Notes: a model not told the origin generated them from the letters alone. A stretch of 10,246 nt of DNA from Eimeria necatrix (GCF_000499385.1 NW_013651971.1:1-10246), one strand, 5' to 3'; counted from the stretch's first letter, positions 1-9,191 are shown. Translations and numbers: made by a program.

Positions 1-2460
1 AGTGTGTTAGGAGGCATGTAGATGCAAACAAAAGCATGTTGTGGTTTCTGGGCGAAGTGTTCGCCTCCGGTGTAAGACCTCAAGAGAATGTTCGTTTCAT
101 TTAAAGGTAATCCCCTTTTTACTGGGCGCCAGCGTGCGCACTTTCTTCCTGGGAGCTTCAAGCATACAAGGGAGAGATATCCAGCTTTTCAGGTGACGAC
201 CGCGGGCCATTTTGAGCGTAGGGACTGCTTGCATCGCGGTGCACTGCCGTGTTTAAGGACGGTCCGCCGCACCTTCGGCAGCCCGTTGCGCATTTTCCCT
301 GATATAACGCAGACCTCAGCCTTTCTTGCGCCTATTTGCCGATGCCGAATCAAGATGATTTGCCCATTTTAAAATATTAATTTTGCAGGGAGTAGGTTTA
401 AATGCTTTTCGGGTGCGCAGAAGAGGTTCTCCTTTGCGAACAGGTTGTTGGTGGCGACTGCAGGCCAGTTACTGTGCCTTGGCACTAGATAGCAAACTAT
501 AGCGTTGCTCGTATCTCATAGATATTGCGTGTCTGAATTCGTCCCTGATGAGGCGTCGCTCATTTTGCCGTATTTTGCGTATGCGCATGGTACGTTCCTG
601 TGTGGCCATTGCGCCACGTGACAAAAGCGACAACGGAAATTTTTTGTCATCGCTCGAAGTATCTAGTAGTGGAAGTAAGCTCTTCGGTGGTGGTTTGTGT
701 GCATAGGACTGGTAATGACGCACTTTCTGTTAGTCACTAAATGCACTGAATAGCTGAGGAATGTGGCAGGCCTTGTTACCGGAATGGCTCGGATATGAGG
801 GTGATGGTGTACCGCATTATGTCATCAGGAAGGCGCAGTCTGCATTTGTACTGGTTGGTTTAAAAGTTCATGAATCGGTTTATATAAATAATTCAAATTG
901 TGGCATTTTGTGGCGTGCAAGCTTTTGCAGCGTAATGCTGCCACCCAGCGCAGCGCGAAGGAGTGTGTGTCAGTATTCTTCCAATGCTCCGAAATCACAC
1001 GATTTTGCAACGTTAGTGTGTCGTTATCCAGGATTGTGGAAGATAAAGTATTTAGAAGTTTAGGTAAGGATTTTGTTGTAATGCCGAATTGGCCTTTAAC
1101 ATGATGTGGAGAATTTCGAAATTGCGTCTTCTTTCGATTGTTATAATTCTTTGTTGGGGCTTAATATTGTTTTTGTAGTTGAAGTTATGCGTCCTCGACT
1201 CTCCAACAAAATAGTACGTGAGGATTCATCAATAGATTTCATGAAGGATGACAGAGGAAACTCGAAATGCTCTGATAAACATACGTGCACTCCTTCTCCA
1301 GATACTAAGTTTACTTTCGGAATGCGCTGTGCAGATAGTAGGTGAAGGCAAATTGACACATGTCAAACGAAGTCCAGTTCTGCCTCTAAATCCTACAGTG
1401 CTGCTGTTGTCGATGGTTCCAGAGGGCTGTGCGTGGATCATAATAGTTCGCAGCAGCGTGATGCTGTGCCAATTTTTCTCATCTGCCTCCTGTGTTGTCA
1501 GCTTGCGCTCAAAATCCTTTCCTGAGTGTGGACGTGTCTTGCGTCGATGTACGTGATTTTTATAGGTGTGCCAATATCCGTTAACACTGGCACGTGGCTT
1601 TTTCGTTGGGCAATCATACTCATGTGTGTAGAGTATTGATGGGCGTCTTTGGAGCAGCGCCTTCAATTGTTTGATTGCGCTTTGCAGAGAGCCTCTCGTG
1701 CGATTCTGCTTCATCATGGTGTCATGTGCAGACAGGCTCTGCAGGTTCACTGGAAACCGTCGTGCCTAAAGTGTGCACATCTAGAATCTCAGCGTGCCTT
1801 GTAGTGGGCTCCAGAGAACGGCGAAATCATGTTCGGGGTGGTGAATTAAGAGTAGTGCAGTGCACAAGTGATAGTTTCTAGTTACGGCCACTTGAGACTA
1901 TTTTGAGGCCACTGTATGTGCTTAAAAATGTACGGTTTAACCTGAAAATGTGCTTTGAGAATGCTTCTTTAACAATGCTGTGGTGCAACCGATTGTTCGA
2001 GCAAGCTAAATCAAAATGCTGTTCCGCCTCTTGTTTGGGATGTTTCACGCGCTATTGACGACAGTGATTTTGTATAGTGCTCCCTGCACACTCCCCGCAG
2101 GGTGTAGCTGAAGACGTTTTTGTATTCTGGTAATGCCTTGATCCTGAGGTCACCTGAAAGCCCCTTCCTGCCGAATAATTCACCTGCGTACTGTGCAAGC
2201 CGTTAATCTGTGCCTTAGCTGTCAAATCTCAGCGCACATGAAGCGCAAACGGAGGCGATTGACAAAGCCGTAGTGACTGGTCTGAATTTGTTAATGCGCA
2301 AGTGCAGACACTTATTGAATCACTTTTATAGTATGACATGTGTGACACCATATGCGTCTCAGACACTCTGGCATAATGCAGAACACCTAGTATCGTGGAC
2401 CATTTGACGTTCTGACGCGCTATAATGATGGCATTCGTGGTTGCCCACGTGTTATCTGAA
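1..2460. other. Gene-free stretch, no recognised feature
   Basis: I see no protein, RNA gene or repeat family here. The open frames are short, overlap on both strands and have no recognisable domain; the longest is a 173-codon minus-strand frame at 1229-1750, rich in Lys, Arg and Ser. The + strand tends to be rich in G and T: the block 1501-1560, counted by hand, has G16 T22 A9 C13. No long homopolymers, tandem repeats or transposon ends stand out. It could be intergenic or intronic DNA, or very old copies of the repeat found further right; I could not show the latter by eye. Confidence 0.6.
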
Positions 2461-3699
2461 TACGAAACCACATCTAAATTCTTGGAAGCAATCTACCATC
2501 CAGTTGGCACCTCCAGGTTGTAGTGAATTCCCAAATAAGCAATCCTGCGACATTCCAAGTTTTCAATATCTATGAAAAATTTGTGGAGCAACTGATTTAT
2601 AAAGTGATAGGAACAGCAATGAACAATCGTATAACCTCAATATTCCTTGGTTAAGCTGAAGACCGGCCATGCTTGTTAGCTACGGCATTTCGCCGCTTTT
2701 AACAATCCACAATGCCTTCCATGACTTTTCGTGTTCATCAAGCCATGCCAGGAACTTTTTATAAGCTAAACATAGTGTTTTGTCTTGATTTTCCGTGGGC
2801 AAGTAGTGTCTGCACATGACGTTAAAGCATCAGAAGCTATCGGCTGGCAAACGCTAACTAAACAGCAGCACTATTCTTTAAAAAGTAAAGTACTTATGGG
2901 TCGGCGGTTTATGCATTCTCACATCTTTACTGCGTCTTGCGACGCTCGTCGTGAATAGTGTTGTTTTCTGAGTGGTCTTCACAGTGCAGTGTGTGGCTCT
3001 CATCCAAACTGATTGAGCCATGGTTACATTTCTGCTGCATAGTTTTTTGGGAATAACTAGCAACCCAAATGCCTTACATATGTGCACTCCAGGGAAAGCT
3101 CCAATTCAACATATCTGAACTAAACTCAGTATACTACACGACAGCGGGATCCGTACCGGAATGGCATGCATGTAATCGTCGAGATCTTGTCCTGCATCTG
3201 AAGTCCTTTAGGTGAATAATAGTTATCTTCGGACACCGCATGGGCAGAATTCGCATGCTGTCTTCGCAATAGAAAACCAAGGTGTTCCACCGCACCATAG
3301 TGGCTTCGACTAAAGCTGTCCACTAGCCTACTGCAATGTTTATTTCTCGCCCAAGGGCACCGGCTGCGCAAATGCGGGAAGATACGCGCATCTGATGCAG
3401 CGCCAGAATCAAGTGCATCATTTGCAACATCAGAGATCGATGCGGGTATAACGATTTGCGTATATTATGTTTGAGAGCTTCACAGGAAACCAACAGATGG
3501 AAAGAACGAGTCACTCCGACCAGAGGGCGTACGAGACTGTAGCTTACATCTTGTTAGAATTCTCCAATCATGGCATTTGGCTAATTGGTCCCCGTTTTTT
3601 TGCTTGGCTGTTCTGTTGCACTATTCTGCATACCATGGTTGCTGGCATGGAGACAAATCTGCGGCACAACTTCTCTCCATGTTGATCATGACATGATCG
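2461..3699. other. Gene-free stretch with weaker strand skew
   Basis: No coding, RNA or repeat feature can be supported. Minus-strand frames at 2878-3087, 3126-3371 and 3323-3514 are short and unrecognised. The G+T excess of the + strand fades here and is reversed in part: 3061-3120 has G8 T13 A21 C18, and G+T is about 45 percent over 3061-3420. Single GCATGC sites occur at 3164 and 3253. Confidence 0.55.
3684..3698. repeat. 15-bp perfect palindrome
   Basis: GATCATG, a central A, then CATGATC form a perfect inverted repeat with 7-bp arms. It lies just left of the first repeat landmark (unit V). It could be a binding site for a dimeric protein or simple chance; nothing else supports a function. 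Confidence 0.5.
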
Positions 3700-3744
3700 A
3701 GGCAGCATTTGGAACTCTTGTTGGTGTTTTGGATACACTTACAT

Positions 3745-4190
3745 GTGCTGCTGTTAGTCTACTGCTTGGATTAATTTTGTCCTGTAGGTGCGCATACAAA
3801 TATACAATTGATAACCATGGCTAACCAGCTCCACAGCTGAACAGGCGGCGTCTTTATTTCGCCGGCCAGATGTGTCTGAACGGCTGGAGCAGCAGACTTT
3901 GTTGATAACTGTTCATGCCTCTGTTACTCGCTATACAGATTTGTGTGTCTGCCCATGCACATATCTCTATCGAAATATGTATACGTGTGTGTGCGTGTGT
4001 GTACGTGAATGTGCCTATACGTTTGCACGTCGAAGGGGTGGCCTGGACGGCAGCTGGTGGCTCGGCATTCATCGATGCTGCACAAACACTGAGTTTTGCC
4101 CGGTACATGAGCAGAGCATTAGAAACTTATACAATAAAAAATGAAGCTACAATTCGTCTTGGTATATGCGATCGCTGCAAATTCTGGCCG
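3745..4190 (+). repeat. Unit V, weak and diverged copy of the ~850-bp repeat
   Basis: Three landmarks of the unit occur in the right order. GTGCTGCTGTTAGTCTAC at 3745 reads VLLLVY in the frame where other units read VLLVVY, and GCGCATACA follows where others have GCGCACACA. GTCTTTATTTCGCC followed by CTGGAGCAGCAG (about 3850-3896) matches GTCTTTAGC and GCAGCAGCAG of unit A. GTACATGAGCAGAGCATT near 4103 matches GTACATGGCAAGCATT of unit A. A GT-rich microsatellite seems to have expanded inside the copy. Each match alone is weak, so this call rests on their order and needs an alignment. The right limit is approximate. Confidence 0.35.
3984..4007 (+). repeat. GT-rich microsatellite
   Basis: An imperfect run of GT dinucleotides broken by single CG and AC steps, flanked by TATAC on both sides (about 3980 and 4016). 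Alternating purine-pyrimidine DNA of this kind is prone to slippage. It is absent from the other units, so it looks like a private expansion within unit V. Confidence 0.85.
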
Positions 4191-4454
4191 GTGAAAAGTG
4201 AGTTCATGCTGCTGGAACTCCTTAAAAGACGTTGCGTCTATCAGTCTCTGCACACTGTTGTCTACTGTAGTGACGAATCGCCGGCATCACGAAGAATGCA
4301 AAACGTGCATTGTCTCTTCCGTTCTTGGCTGCTCTGTGTTCTCTTAAGTTTTCAAGTTGCGCCTTTCTGCAAGCGTTCTTGCACTTTCCATACTCATGAC
4401 AGAAAACAAGCAAATGAAAGGAAATTTTTGTCACACGCCATGCTATTAAATTGC

Positions 4455-4478
4455 CTAATGTTGCCTCCTTTCTTCCAG
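4455..4478 (+). other. Splice-acceptor-like sequence (branch-like CTAAT, pyrimidine tract, AG)
   Basis: CTAAT at 4455-4459 is followed by a pyrimidine run at 4464-4476 (CCTCCTTTCTTCC) and AG at 4477-4478. This order fits a eukaryotic 3' splice site, cis or trans. It sits just left of where unit A becomes recognisable. No matching exon could be shown, and such motifs arise by chance, so confidence is low. Confidence 0.2.
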
Positions 4479-4495
4479 CTAGTTGTGTTTGATGT

Positions 4496-5086
4496 CCAGG
4501 AAGTACGGGTTTGGTACACCATGTGGTCTCGCTCAACACGCGCATGATGTGAAACGTCTGTCGGGAGTGCACATACTCCTCATTTCATGAACTTTTGCTA
4601 TGGCACCATTGAAGAGGAAGGACGGAACGATATTTCTGTTGATCCGGTAGACGATCCAGCGCACAACAAGTGCGTCTTCCGCTTATTCCGGCTTTGCAAA
4701 CGCATCAGGGTGTTCTGATTTTGCGGTTGTGTTGCTGGTTGTGTATATGGGTCAGGCTGCGCTAGAGCGCGCACAAACTCGACCACCTAAAAGGAAATAA
4801 AAGGCCTAGGTTCAAAAGGCTCGGCGCGGTCTTTAGCGGCCAACATCCATTCCTGAACATCGCGTGGCCGCAGCAGCAGTGCAGAGTCTGTGTGTGGCAC
4901 AGTTGGAGGTCCGGTAATATTTGTTTGTAACTGCAAGACGGATGGGTATTGCTGTTGGGATGAAACGCCAATCTCTTGCGTGAAGATTTTGCACTTTTCC
5001 GTGTTTTTTTTGCGTACATGGCAAGCATTGTTTGCAGCGGATTGCTCATAATGTGCAAACCACTTTATTCATCATGCACTTTCAGG
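4496..5086 (+). repeat. Unit A, partial copy of the ~850-bp repeat
   Basis: Similarity is clear from about 4600 and fades to the left; CATGTGGTCTCGCTC near 4520 still matches CATGTGGTTTTGCTC of other units. Landmark GTGTTGCTGG is at 4729. In the ancestral frame, APLKRK (4603) leads to TAG (4648-4650), then exactly 26 codons to VLLVVYMGQAA, and TAA at 4798-4800. Downstream the block LREDFALFRVFF recurs. Like unit D, it lacks an 11-bp segment that B, C and E have before CAGTTGGAGG, so A and D form one subtype. No intact gene. Confidence 0.88.
4603..4800 (+). pseudogene. Decayed + strand frame of unit A
   Basis: This 66-codon segment has one internal stop (TAG 4648-4650) before the closing TAA. 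It is collinear, codon for codon, with the same segment in units C, D and E: 15 residues beginning APLKRK and ending LLIR, the TAG, 26 codons containing QRTTSA and SGFANASG, then VLLVVYMGQAALERA. The shared stop and spacing show common descent. The protein is not recognised. VLLVVYMGQAA is short and hydrophobic. It is inactive unless the TAG is read through. Confidence 0.55.
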
Positions 5087-5281
5087 CTTGCTGTACAAGA
5101 GGCTGGGCTTCTCTTAAGATGAGTGCACACTGCAAGTAGGCATTGAAGAAGCGCTGCCGTCACAGGGAGTACGGTTTCGTAAAAGAAATGAGTCAGGTAC
5201 TGGCGACGGTCGTAGCGATGCATTGAGTTTTGATATGTCTGGGAGAGTCAGTTGCTTTGATGTTTCAGCTATGTGCGCGAC
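5067..5281 (+). repeat. Left copy of a 215-bp perfect direct repeat
   Basis: Every base from 5067 to 5281 matches 10032-10246. The match starts abruptly: the preceding 40 bp of the two loci differ at about 9 positions. The right limit is unknown because the second copy runs into the window edge. The segment spans the end of unit A and the first ~195 bp of unit W. It is only distantly similar to the matching part of B-E; for example GTCAGGTACTGGCGACGGTCG aligns with GTCAGTTACTGGTTATCGTCG. Confidence 0.98.
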
Positions 5282-5971
5282 GTTTTCTGGAGTGCGTATC
5301 CACTGCTGTCGTGCGACGATGTGCTGTTCTGTTTTGCTCACTGCCTAGCCATCCTCATAGCCATCAAAGCAGACAACGTGTTCGACACTCGAACAAGCCG
5401 GCGTTCCTGTTGCAGGCTCTCGTGGCGGAGCTGCACCTCCCTTGAAATATTCGGCAGCTTTGAGGGCCGAACGGCTAGCATGCGCATGCCATGTGTAGCA
5501 TGCGCATGCCGGCTGCCTCCAACTCCAGCACGCTGCTTGCTGTGTAGATGTTGGCGGCTCTAAGATGGTTCAATTTCAGTTGGCCGCCAGTGCTTTTGTC
5601 CAGCCCGTGGGTGCACACTTACGTCAGGCGTTCGAAAATAGCGAAAAATAACAAGATGTTAAAACGAGTCCCAATATATTTGGGTGACTTCGTATTCGTT
5701 TCGATAATTAGCCGTTACTCTGTTGCTAATCCAGATCACGTGGCACGTTGCAGATTATTCGGTAGCATTGCAAGTGGTGCATATGATTTTGGGGAAGTGA
5801 AATGGGTCGCAAAGTAACATTGATGATAACGTTTTACTCAGCTTTTTGCCAGTCTGTTGAGGCAGTATCCAATTTTGACATTGAGCAGCTACTTTTATGG
5901 CGAAATGTTGATGGCCTGCTGCGACCGTGCCCTTCCTGTTACAGGATTCCTGATACCCATGATTTTGGGAC
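5087..5971 (+). repeat. Unit W, diverged copy of the repeat
   Basis: Collinear weak matches identify it. AGTCAGGTACTGG near 5190 matches GCGTCAGTTACTGG; TATCCACTGCTGTCG near 5297 matches TGTCCACTAGCTTTG; GCTGCTTGCTGTGTAGATG near 5531 matches the GTTGCTGGTTGTGTATATG landmark; TGCAAGTGGTGCATATGATTTTGG near 5767 matches TGCAAAGTCTGTGCATAGCTTTGG of C; TGTTGAGGCAGTATCC near 5857 matches TTTGAGGCAGTGTAG. Its beginning is identical to unit F. It also holds the GCATGC palindromes, which no other unit has. Length is about 885 bp. Boundaries follow the convention used for B-E and are approximate. Confidence 0.6.
5476..5510 (+). repeat. Two copies of a 15-mer containing GCATGCGCATGC
   Basis: TAGCATGCGCATGCC occurs at 5476-5490 and again at 5496-5510, a 20-bp period. 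Each copy contains GCATGCGCATGC, which is its own reverse complement. Known fact: GCATGC-type motifs are bound by some ApiAP2 factors and are enriched upstream of apicomplexan genes. Whether that applies here depends on the organism, which is unknown. No clear gene follows, so a promoter is only a guess. Confidence 0.6.
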
Positions 5972-6652
5972 TATGCCTTTGTCGAGGCGAATTATTTCTC
6001 TATAAGATGTCCGCGTACCTTCCCGTGACTTGCACGCAGTGTGTGGAGACAGACGATTTTGCATAAGAATTTTTCAGGTGTGGAACTATGAGCGGGATGC
6101 CGTTTCATCTGCTATACATTTGCTGTGAGGCACCGAAAGCACACGTGGCTTTTGACCGCGTCTGCGTGAAATGCTCGCAGCAGGCGGGAGGAACTGTTGT
6201 GGTGAAATGCTTCTCAGTGTAATGTATGGGGCGCCGCTTGTCACGCACTTAATTGCTTTATTCAAGTTCTTCTTAGAGTCTACTGGTCTGAATTCGTGGC
6301 TTTGTTGCAGTTTTTCACACGCACCAGGGGTGATATAACGCGAGCACTCGCCCGTGTGGAAGGCAGCGAAACGTATGTGTGCAAAGTTCCTCAAAACGGG
6401 TCTCGGGACCTTCTCTGTGATTTGTTAGGGCCATGTCAAAGATCTGGAGCTCACGAAACTCTCATTAGGCGCAGTTGGCCTCTTGCGTTTTCGCATTTTC
6501 GCAGGTCCATGGCGAACCGATATCTCGATAGCGCGAAAACGCAAGTGTCGTGCATGGACTGTTTGCATCATTCCACGCCAATCTTGAAGCTTAGCCATTG
6601 CTTGCTTCTTTCAGTGTTCATTTCCTCGTTAGACGATTCTGCCTGCTATTAC
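5972..6652 (+). repeat. Unit X, diverged and shortened copy of the repeat
   Basis: Matches in order: TTTGTCGAGGCGAAT near 5977 with TTTTGAGGCGAAT of D; GCAGTGTGTGGAGACAGACGAT near 6039 with GCAGTATGTAGGTGGAGACAGACGAT of C; CAGGTGTGGAACT near 6076 with GAGGTGGTGAACT; GGCGGGAGGAACTGTTGTGG near 6184 with GGCGTCAGGAGTAACTGCTGTGG; CTTTCAGTGTTCATTTCC near 6609 with CTTTGCAGTTTTCCGTGCC. About 680 bp long, with the stretch carrying GCGTCAGTTACTGG missing. A 122-codon open frame (6296-6664) lies in its right half and crosses into B; it has no recognised domain and is not kept in other units. Confidence 0.6.
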
Positions 6653-7478
6653 TTGAAGGTCTAGGCCTTCTTCTCGAAGCGAACGCACCGTGCAGGCGAG
6701 GTATTAAGGTTTAGCAATGGTGTTGCGTCAGTTACTGGTTATGTTTGCTCCGATGCAATATATGTGAATATGTATCTTGGTAACGGGTAAGGGAGCATGT
6801 TCATATGAGCTGTCCACTAGCTTTGTACGGTGTGCACTATGTAGGTGGGAACAGAAGATGATGAGAATTGACTACTGAGGTGGTGAACTTCAGTGCATCA
6901 TGTGGTTTTGCTCGTAGAGCGGTAGGTGTGCATAATCGATTGGATATGTTTTTGTTTGTGGCGTCAGGAGTAACTGCTGTGGCACCGCAGAAGACGTTAG
7001 GCGGAGCAGTATTTGTGTCGGTGCGGTAGACCAGGCAGCGCACAACAAATGCGTATTCCGCTCATTCAGGCTTTGCAAGCGCATCGCGGTGTAATTTCCG
7101 CTTGTGTTGCTGGTTGTGTATGTGGTTCGGGCTGCGATAGGGCGCACTCACTCGCCTACCAACAGAGCCCTGTATTAGAGAGCATAGGCTGAAAAGGCTC
7201 AGAGAGGTCTGGAACGGTCTGCATCCCTCGTTTGGGCTTTGCTCGATAGCAGCGGCAGTGCGGACTGTGTGCATGGCTTTGAAAATTCACAGTTTGAGGC
7301 AGTGTAGTCTTCGTTAGTGGTTGCATCGCGGATGAGTGTTGCTATGGCGAGGAAGCGCCACTCTCGTGTGTGAAATCTTTGCAGTTTTCCGTGCCTACTT
7401 CGTTTTTGTGCACATGACAAGCATTGTTCCAAGCCTAATGCTCATGATTTGGGAATCAGTACCCGGGGGCCTCAGGAA
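6653..7478 (+). repeat. Unit B, well-preserved copy of the repeat
   Basis: Starts at TTGAAGGTC (matching 7483 in C) and shows high similarity to C, roughly 85-90 percent by eye over the first half and lower in the second. It lacks about 30 bp near 6781 that C has. The ancestral frame is broken here: TAG at 6661, TAA after MYLGNG, TGA after GGNRR, TAG at 7027-7029, and a net 4-bp loss before the GTGTTGCTGG landmark at 7104. The segment VNFSASCGFARR to GGAVFVSVR is open. It carries the 11-bp insertion shared with C and E. The hairpin seen in C and D is degraded here. Confidence 0.95.
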
Positions 7479-8344
7479 TTGTTTGAAGGTCCCAGGCTTT
7501 GTTTTGAGCCGCACGCATCTTGCAGGCGAGGAATTAAGGTTTAGTAATGTTGTTGCGTCAGTTACTGGTTATCGTCGCACCGATACAATATATGAGAATA
7601 TGTATCTTGGTGGTTGAATGATTTTGAGGATGTGTGAGGAATGTGTATGGGAGCATGTTGATATGAGCTGTCCACTAGCTTTGTTCGGTGTGCAGTATGT
7701 AGGTGGAGACAGACGATGATGAACAATGATTAATGAGGTGGTGAACTTCAGTACATCATGTTATCTTGCTCGTGAAGCGGTAGATGTGAACAATCGATTG
7801 GACATGTTTTTGTCTGTGGCGTCAGGAGTAACTGCTGTCATGCCACAGAAGAAGTTAGGCGGAGCGATATTTGTGTCGGTGCGGTAGATGCGTCAGCGCA
7901 CAACAAGTGCGTGCTCTGCTCAATCAGGCTTTGAAAATGCATCAGGGAGTCGTACGGTCACGATTATGTTGCTGGTTGTGTATATGGGTCAGGCTGCGAT
8001 GGAGCGCGCACACACTCGCCAACCTACAACGCCCTTTGCTAAAGGGCGTAGGCTCAAACGGCTCGCCACCGTCTTTAGCAACCTTCACCTCTCCGCCGAA
8101 GGCCGCGTGGCCTCATCAGCAGTGCAAAGTCTGTGCATAGCTTTGGTGATACACAGTTGGAGGCAGTGTAGTCTTCGGTACTGGTTGCATGGCGGATGGG
8201 TGTTGCAGTGGCGAGAAAGCGCCACTTTCTTGCGCGAAATCTTTGCAGTTTTCCGCGTCTTCTTTTTTATGCGCATGAAAAGCATAATTTGCCGCCTAAT
8301 GCATATGTTTTGGGAAGCAGTACCCGGCTGGAGTGCCTCAGGAA
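7479..8344 (+). repeat. Unit C, well-preserved copy of the repeat
   Basis: A full-length unit of 866 bp, closest to B in its first half and to E in part of its second half. The words GCCACCGTCTTTAGCAACC and CCTCATCAGCAG are nearly shared with E but not with A or D. Landmark ATGTTGCTGG is at 7966. It retains the perfect hairpin at 8029-8049. Relative to the B/C junction, the C/D junction carries a 5-bp insertion near 8325, which shifts the ancestral frame. Confidence 0.95.
8029..8049 (+). repeat. Hairpin in unit C, 9-bp perfect stem, loop GCT
   Basis: Arms ACGCCCTTT and AAAGGGCGT flank a 3-nt loop. The same arms occur in unit D with loop ATT. No T-run follows, so it does not look like a bacterial intrinsic terminator. 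It could act in an RNA or as a replication or recombination hotspot; this is inference. Confidence 0.85.
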
Positions 8345-9155
8345 TTGTTTGAGGATTTCGGGCATTGTTTTGAGGCGAATGCATCTTGCAGGTGGGAGAA
8401 TGGGGTTGAGCAGTGGTGACGCGTCAGTTACTGGTTGCGGTTGCACCGATGTAGTTTGCGGGAAAATACTTCTGTGGCTGAATTGTTTTTTGCCTGAGCA
8501 ATGCGTAAGCGAGTATGCTGATATGAGCTCTCCGCTTGTTTTGTACGGTGTGCAGTGTGTAAGCGGAGACAGAAAATGGTGGTCAACGACTACTGAGGTG
8601 GTAGGATTCGGTGCATCATGTGGTTTTTTTCGTTAGGCAGTAGATGTGAATAATCGATGGGAGGCGTTCTTGCTTGCGTCGTCAGGAGTAACTGCTATTA
8701 CACCGCAAAAGAAGTTAGGCGGAGCGGTATTTGTGTCGGTGTGGTAGACCAGGAAGCGCATAACAAGTGCGCCTTCGGCTCCTTCAGGATTTGCAGACGC
8801 ATCAGGGCGTTGTAGTTGCGCGGTTGTGTTGCTGGTTGTGTATATGGGTCAGGCTGCGATAGAGCGCGCACACAAACGCCGCCTGCAACGCCCTTTATTA
8901 AAGGGCGTAGGCTTAAAAGGCTCGGGGCGGTCTTTAGCGCTGTGCATTCTTTCCCGGATTTCACTTGATCGCAGCAGCAGTGCAGAGCGCGTGTGTGGCG
9001 CAGTTGGAGGTACGGTAATATTCGCTAGTAACTGCGTGAAGGATGGGTATTGGTGTGGCGAGGAAGCGCCCATCTCGTGCGTGAAATCTTTGCAGTTTTC
9101 CGTGTCTTCTTTTATCTGCACACGGCAAGCACTGTTTGCGGCCAAGTGCATATGA
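8196..9155 (+). pseudogene. Nearly open 320-codon frame spanning the end of C and most of D
   Basis: From ATG 8196 to TGA 9153-9155 there are only two internal stops, both TAG (8634-8636 and 8745-8747), against about 16 expected. From about 8330 it is in the same register as the C frame. Blocks: CLRNCLRISGIVLRR, HLAGGRMGLSS, DASVTG, SSPLVLYGVQCVSGDRK, TTTEVVGFGASCGFF, LLASSGVTAITPQKKLGGA, FVSVW, the shared TAG, KRITSAPSAPSGFADASG, VLLVVYMGQAAIERAH. The TGA that ends the GGDRR block in B, C and E has become TGG here. After ERAHKR a 1-bp deletion relative to C changes register. The function is unknown, and it is probably not translated as one protein. Confidence 0.6.
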
Positions 9156-9191
9156 TCGGTGGATGAGTACTCGGCTGGGGTTCCTCAGGCA
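8345..9191 (+). repeat. Unit D, well-preserved copy, A-like subtype in its second half
   Basis: A full unit of 847 bp with landmark GTGTTGCTGG at 8826. The first half matches B, C and E. The second half matches unit A: CGCAGCAGCAGTGCAGAG, then GTGTGTGGCGCAGTTGGAGG without the 11-bp insertion, then GGTACGGTAATATT (A has GGTCCGGTAATATT). This suggests exchange between subtypes. It holds the second perfect hairpin at 8888-8908. Confidence 0.95.
8888..8908 (+). repeat. Hairpin in unit D, same 9-bp stem, loop ATT
   Basis: Arms ACGCCCTTT and AAAGGGCGT are identical to those in unit C while the loop differs (ATT versus GCT). The outermost loop bases A and T can also pair, giving a palindrome around a single T. 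The matching sites in A, B and E are degraded. Confidence 0.85.

Larger units (their letters stand above)
3915..4547 (+). other. Longest open frame in the window (210 codons), doubtful
   Basis: This ATG-initiated frame is longer than expected for one chance frame in DNA of this composition. It has hydrophobic stretches near residues 1-35, 133-150 and 172-193 and a lone CxxC pair (CDRC, residues 85-88). Against a gene: its first third includes the GT-rich microsatellite, its left part overlaps decayed repeat unit V and its end runs into unit A. I recognise no domain. It may be a remnant of the repeat's ancestral frame or simply chance. Confidence 0.12.
7336..8352 (+). pseudogene. Nearly open 339-codon frame spanning the end of B and all of C
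   Basis: Reading from GTG at 7336, the frame contains only four internal stops: TGA 7615, TGA TGA 7717-7722 and TAG 7885. It closes at TGA 8350-8352. By chance about 17 would be expected, and the neighbouring + frame over the same start has many. Blocks in order: WRGSATLV and EIFAVFRAYF (hydrophobic, possible membrane segment), LAGEELRFSN, VASVTGY, CPLALFGVQYVGGDRR, NRLDMFLSVASGVTAV, LGGAIFVSVR, QRTTSACSA, LLVVYMGQAAMERAHTR, LATVFSNLH, SSAVQSLCIALVIHSWRQC, FLREIFAVFRVFFF. Several recur in register in A, D and E. The protein is not recognised. Substitutions between copies look mostly nonsynonymous, as expected for decay. A translated product would need stop read-through or splicing. Confidence 0.6.

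Noticed and set aside
88..372. Open frame of 94 codons near the left edge
   Set aside because: Short, arginine-rich and unrecognised; nothing around it supports a gene.
1398..1440. VLLLSMVPEG resembling the VLLVVYMGQ landmark, as if another old unit lay on the left
   Set aside because: No second landmark is found at the expected distance, so a single short likeness is not enough.
1229..1750. Minus-strand open frame of 173 codons
   Set aside because: No recognisable domain, heavy overlap with + strand frames, and a length not far from what chance gives in a 10-kb six-frame scan.
4809..4820. GGTTCAAAAGGC as a possible tRNA B box
   Set aside because: No A box or cloverleaf upstream, and the other units do not keep the motif.
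6296..6664. Open frame of 122 codons in unit X
   Set aside because: It looks protein-like at first (FFTRTRGDITRALARVEG), but it overlaps a decayed repeat unit, crosses into unit B and is not conserved in other units.
8511..8528. YADM in unit D, reminiscent of a reverse transcriptase YxDD box
   Set aside because: Other units read HVDM, HVHM or CIDT here, and no other reverse transcriptase motif is present in order.
4603..9155. Stop-codon reassignment to make the long frames intact
   Set aside because: Both TGA and TAG interrupt the frames, and frameshifts also separate the units, so decay explains more with less.
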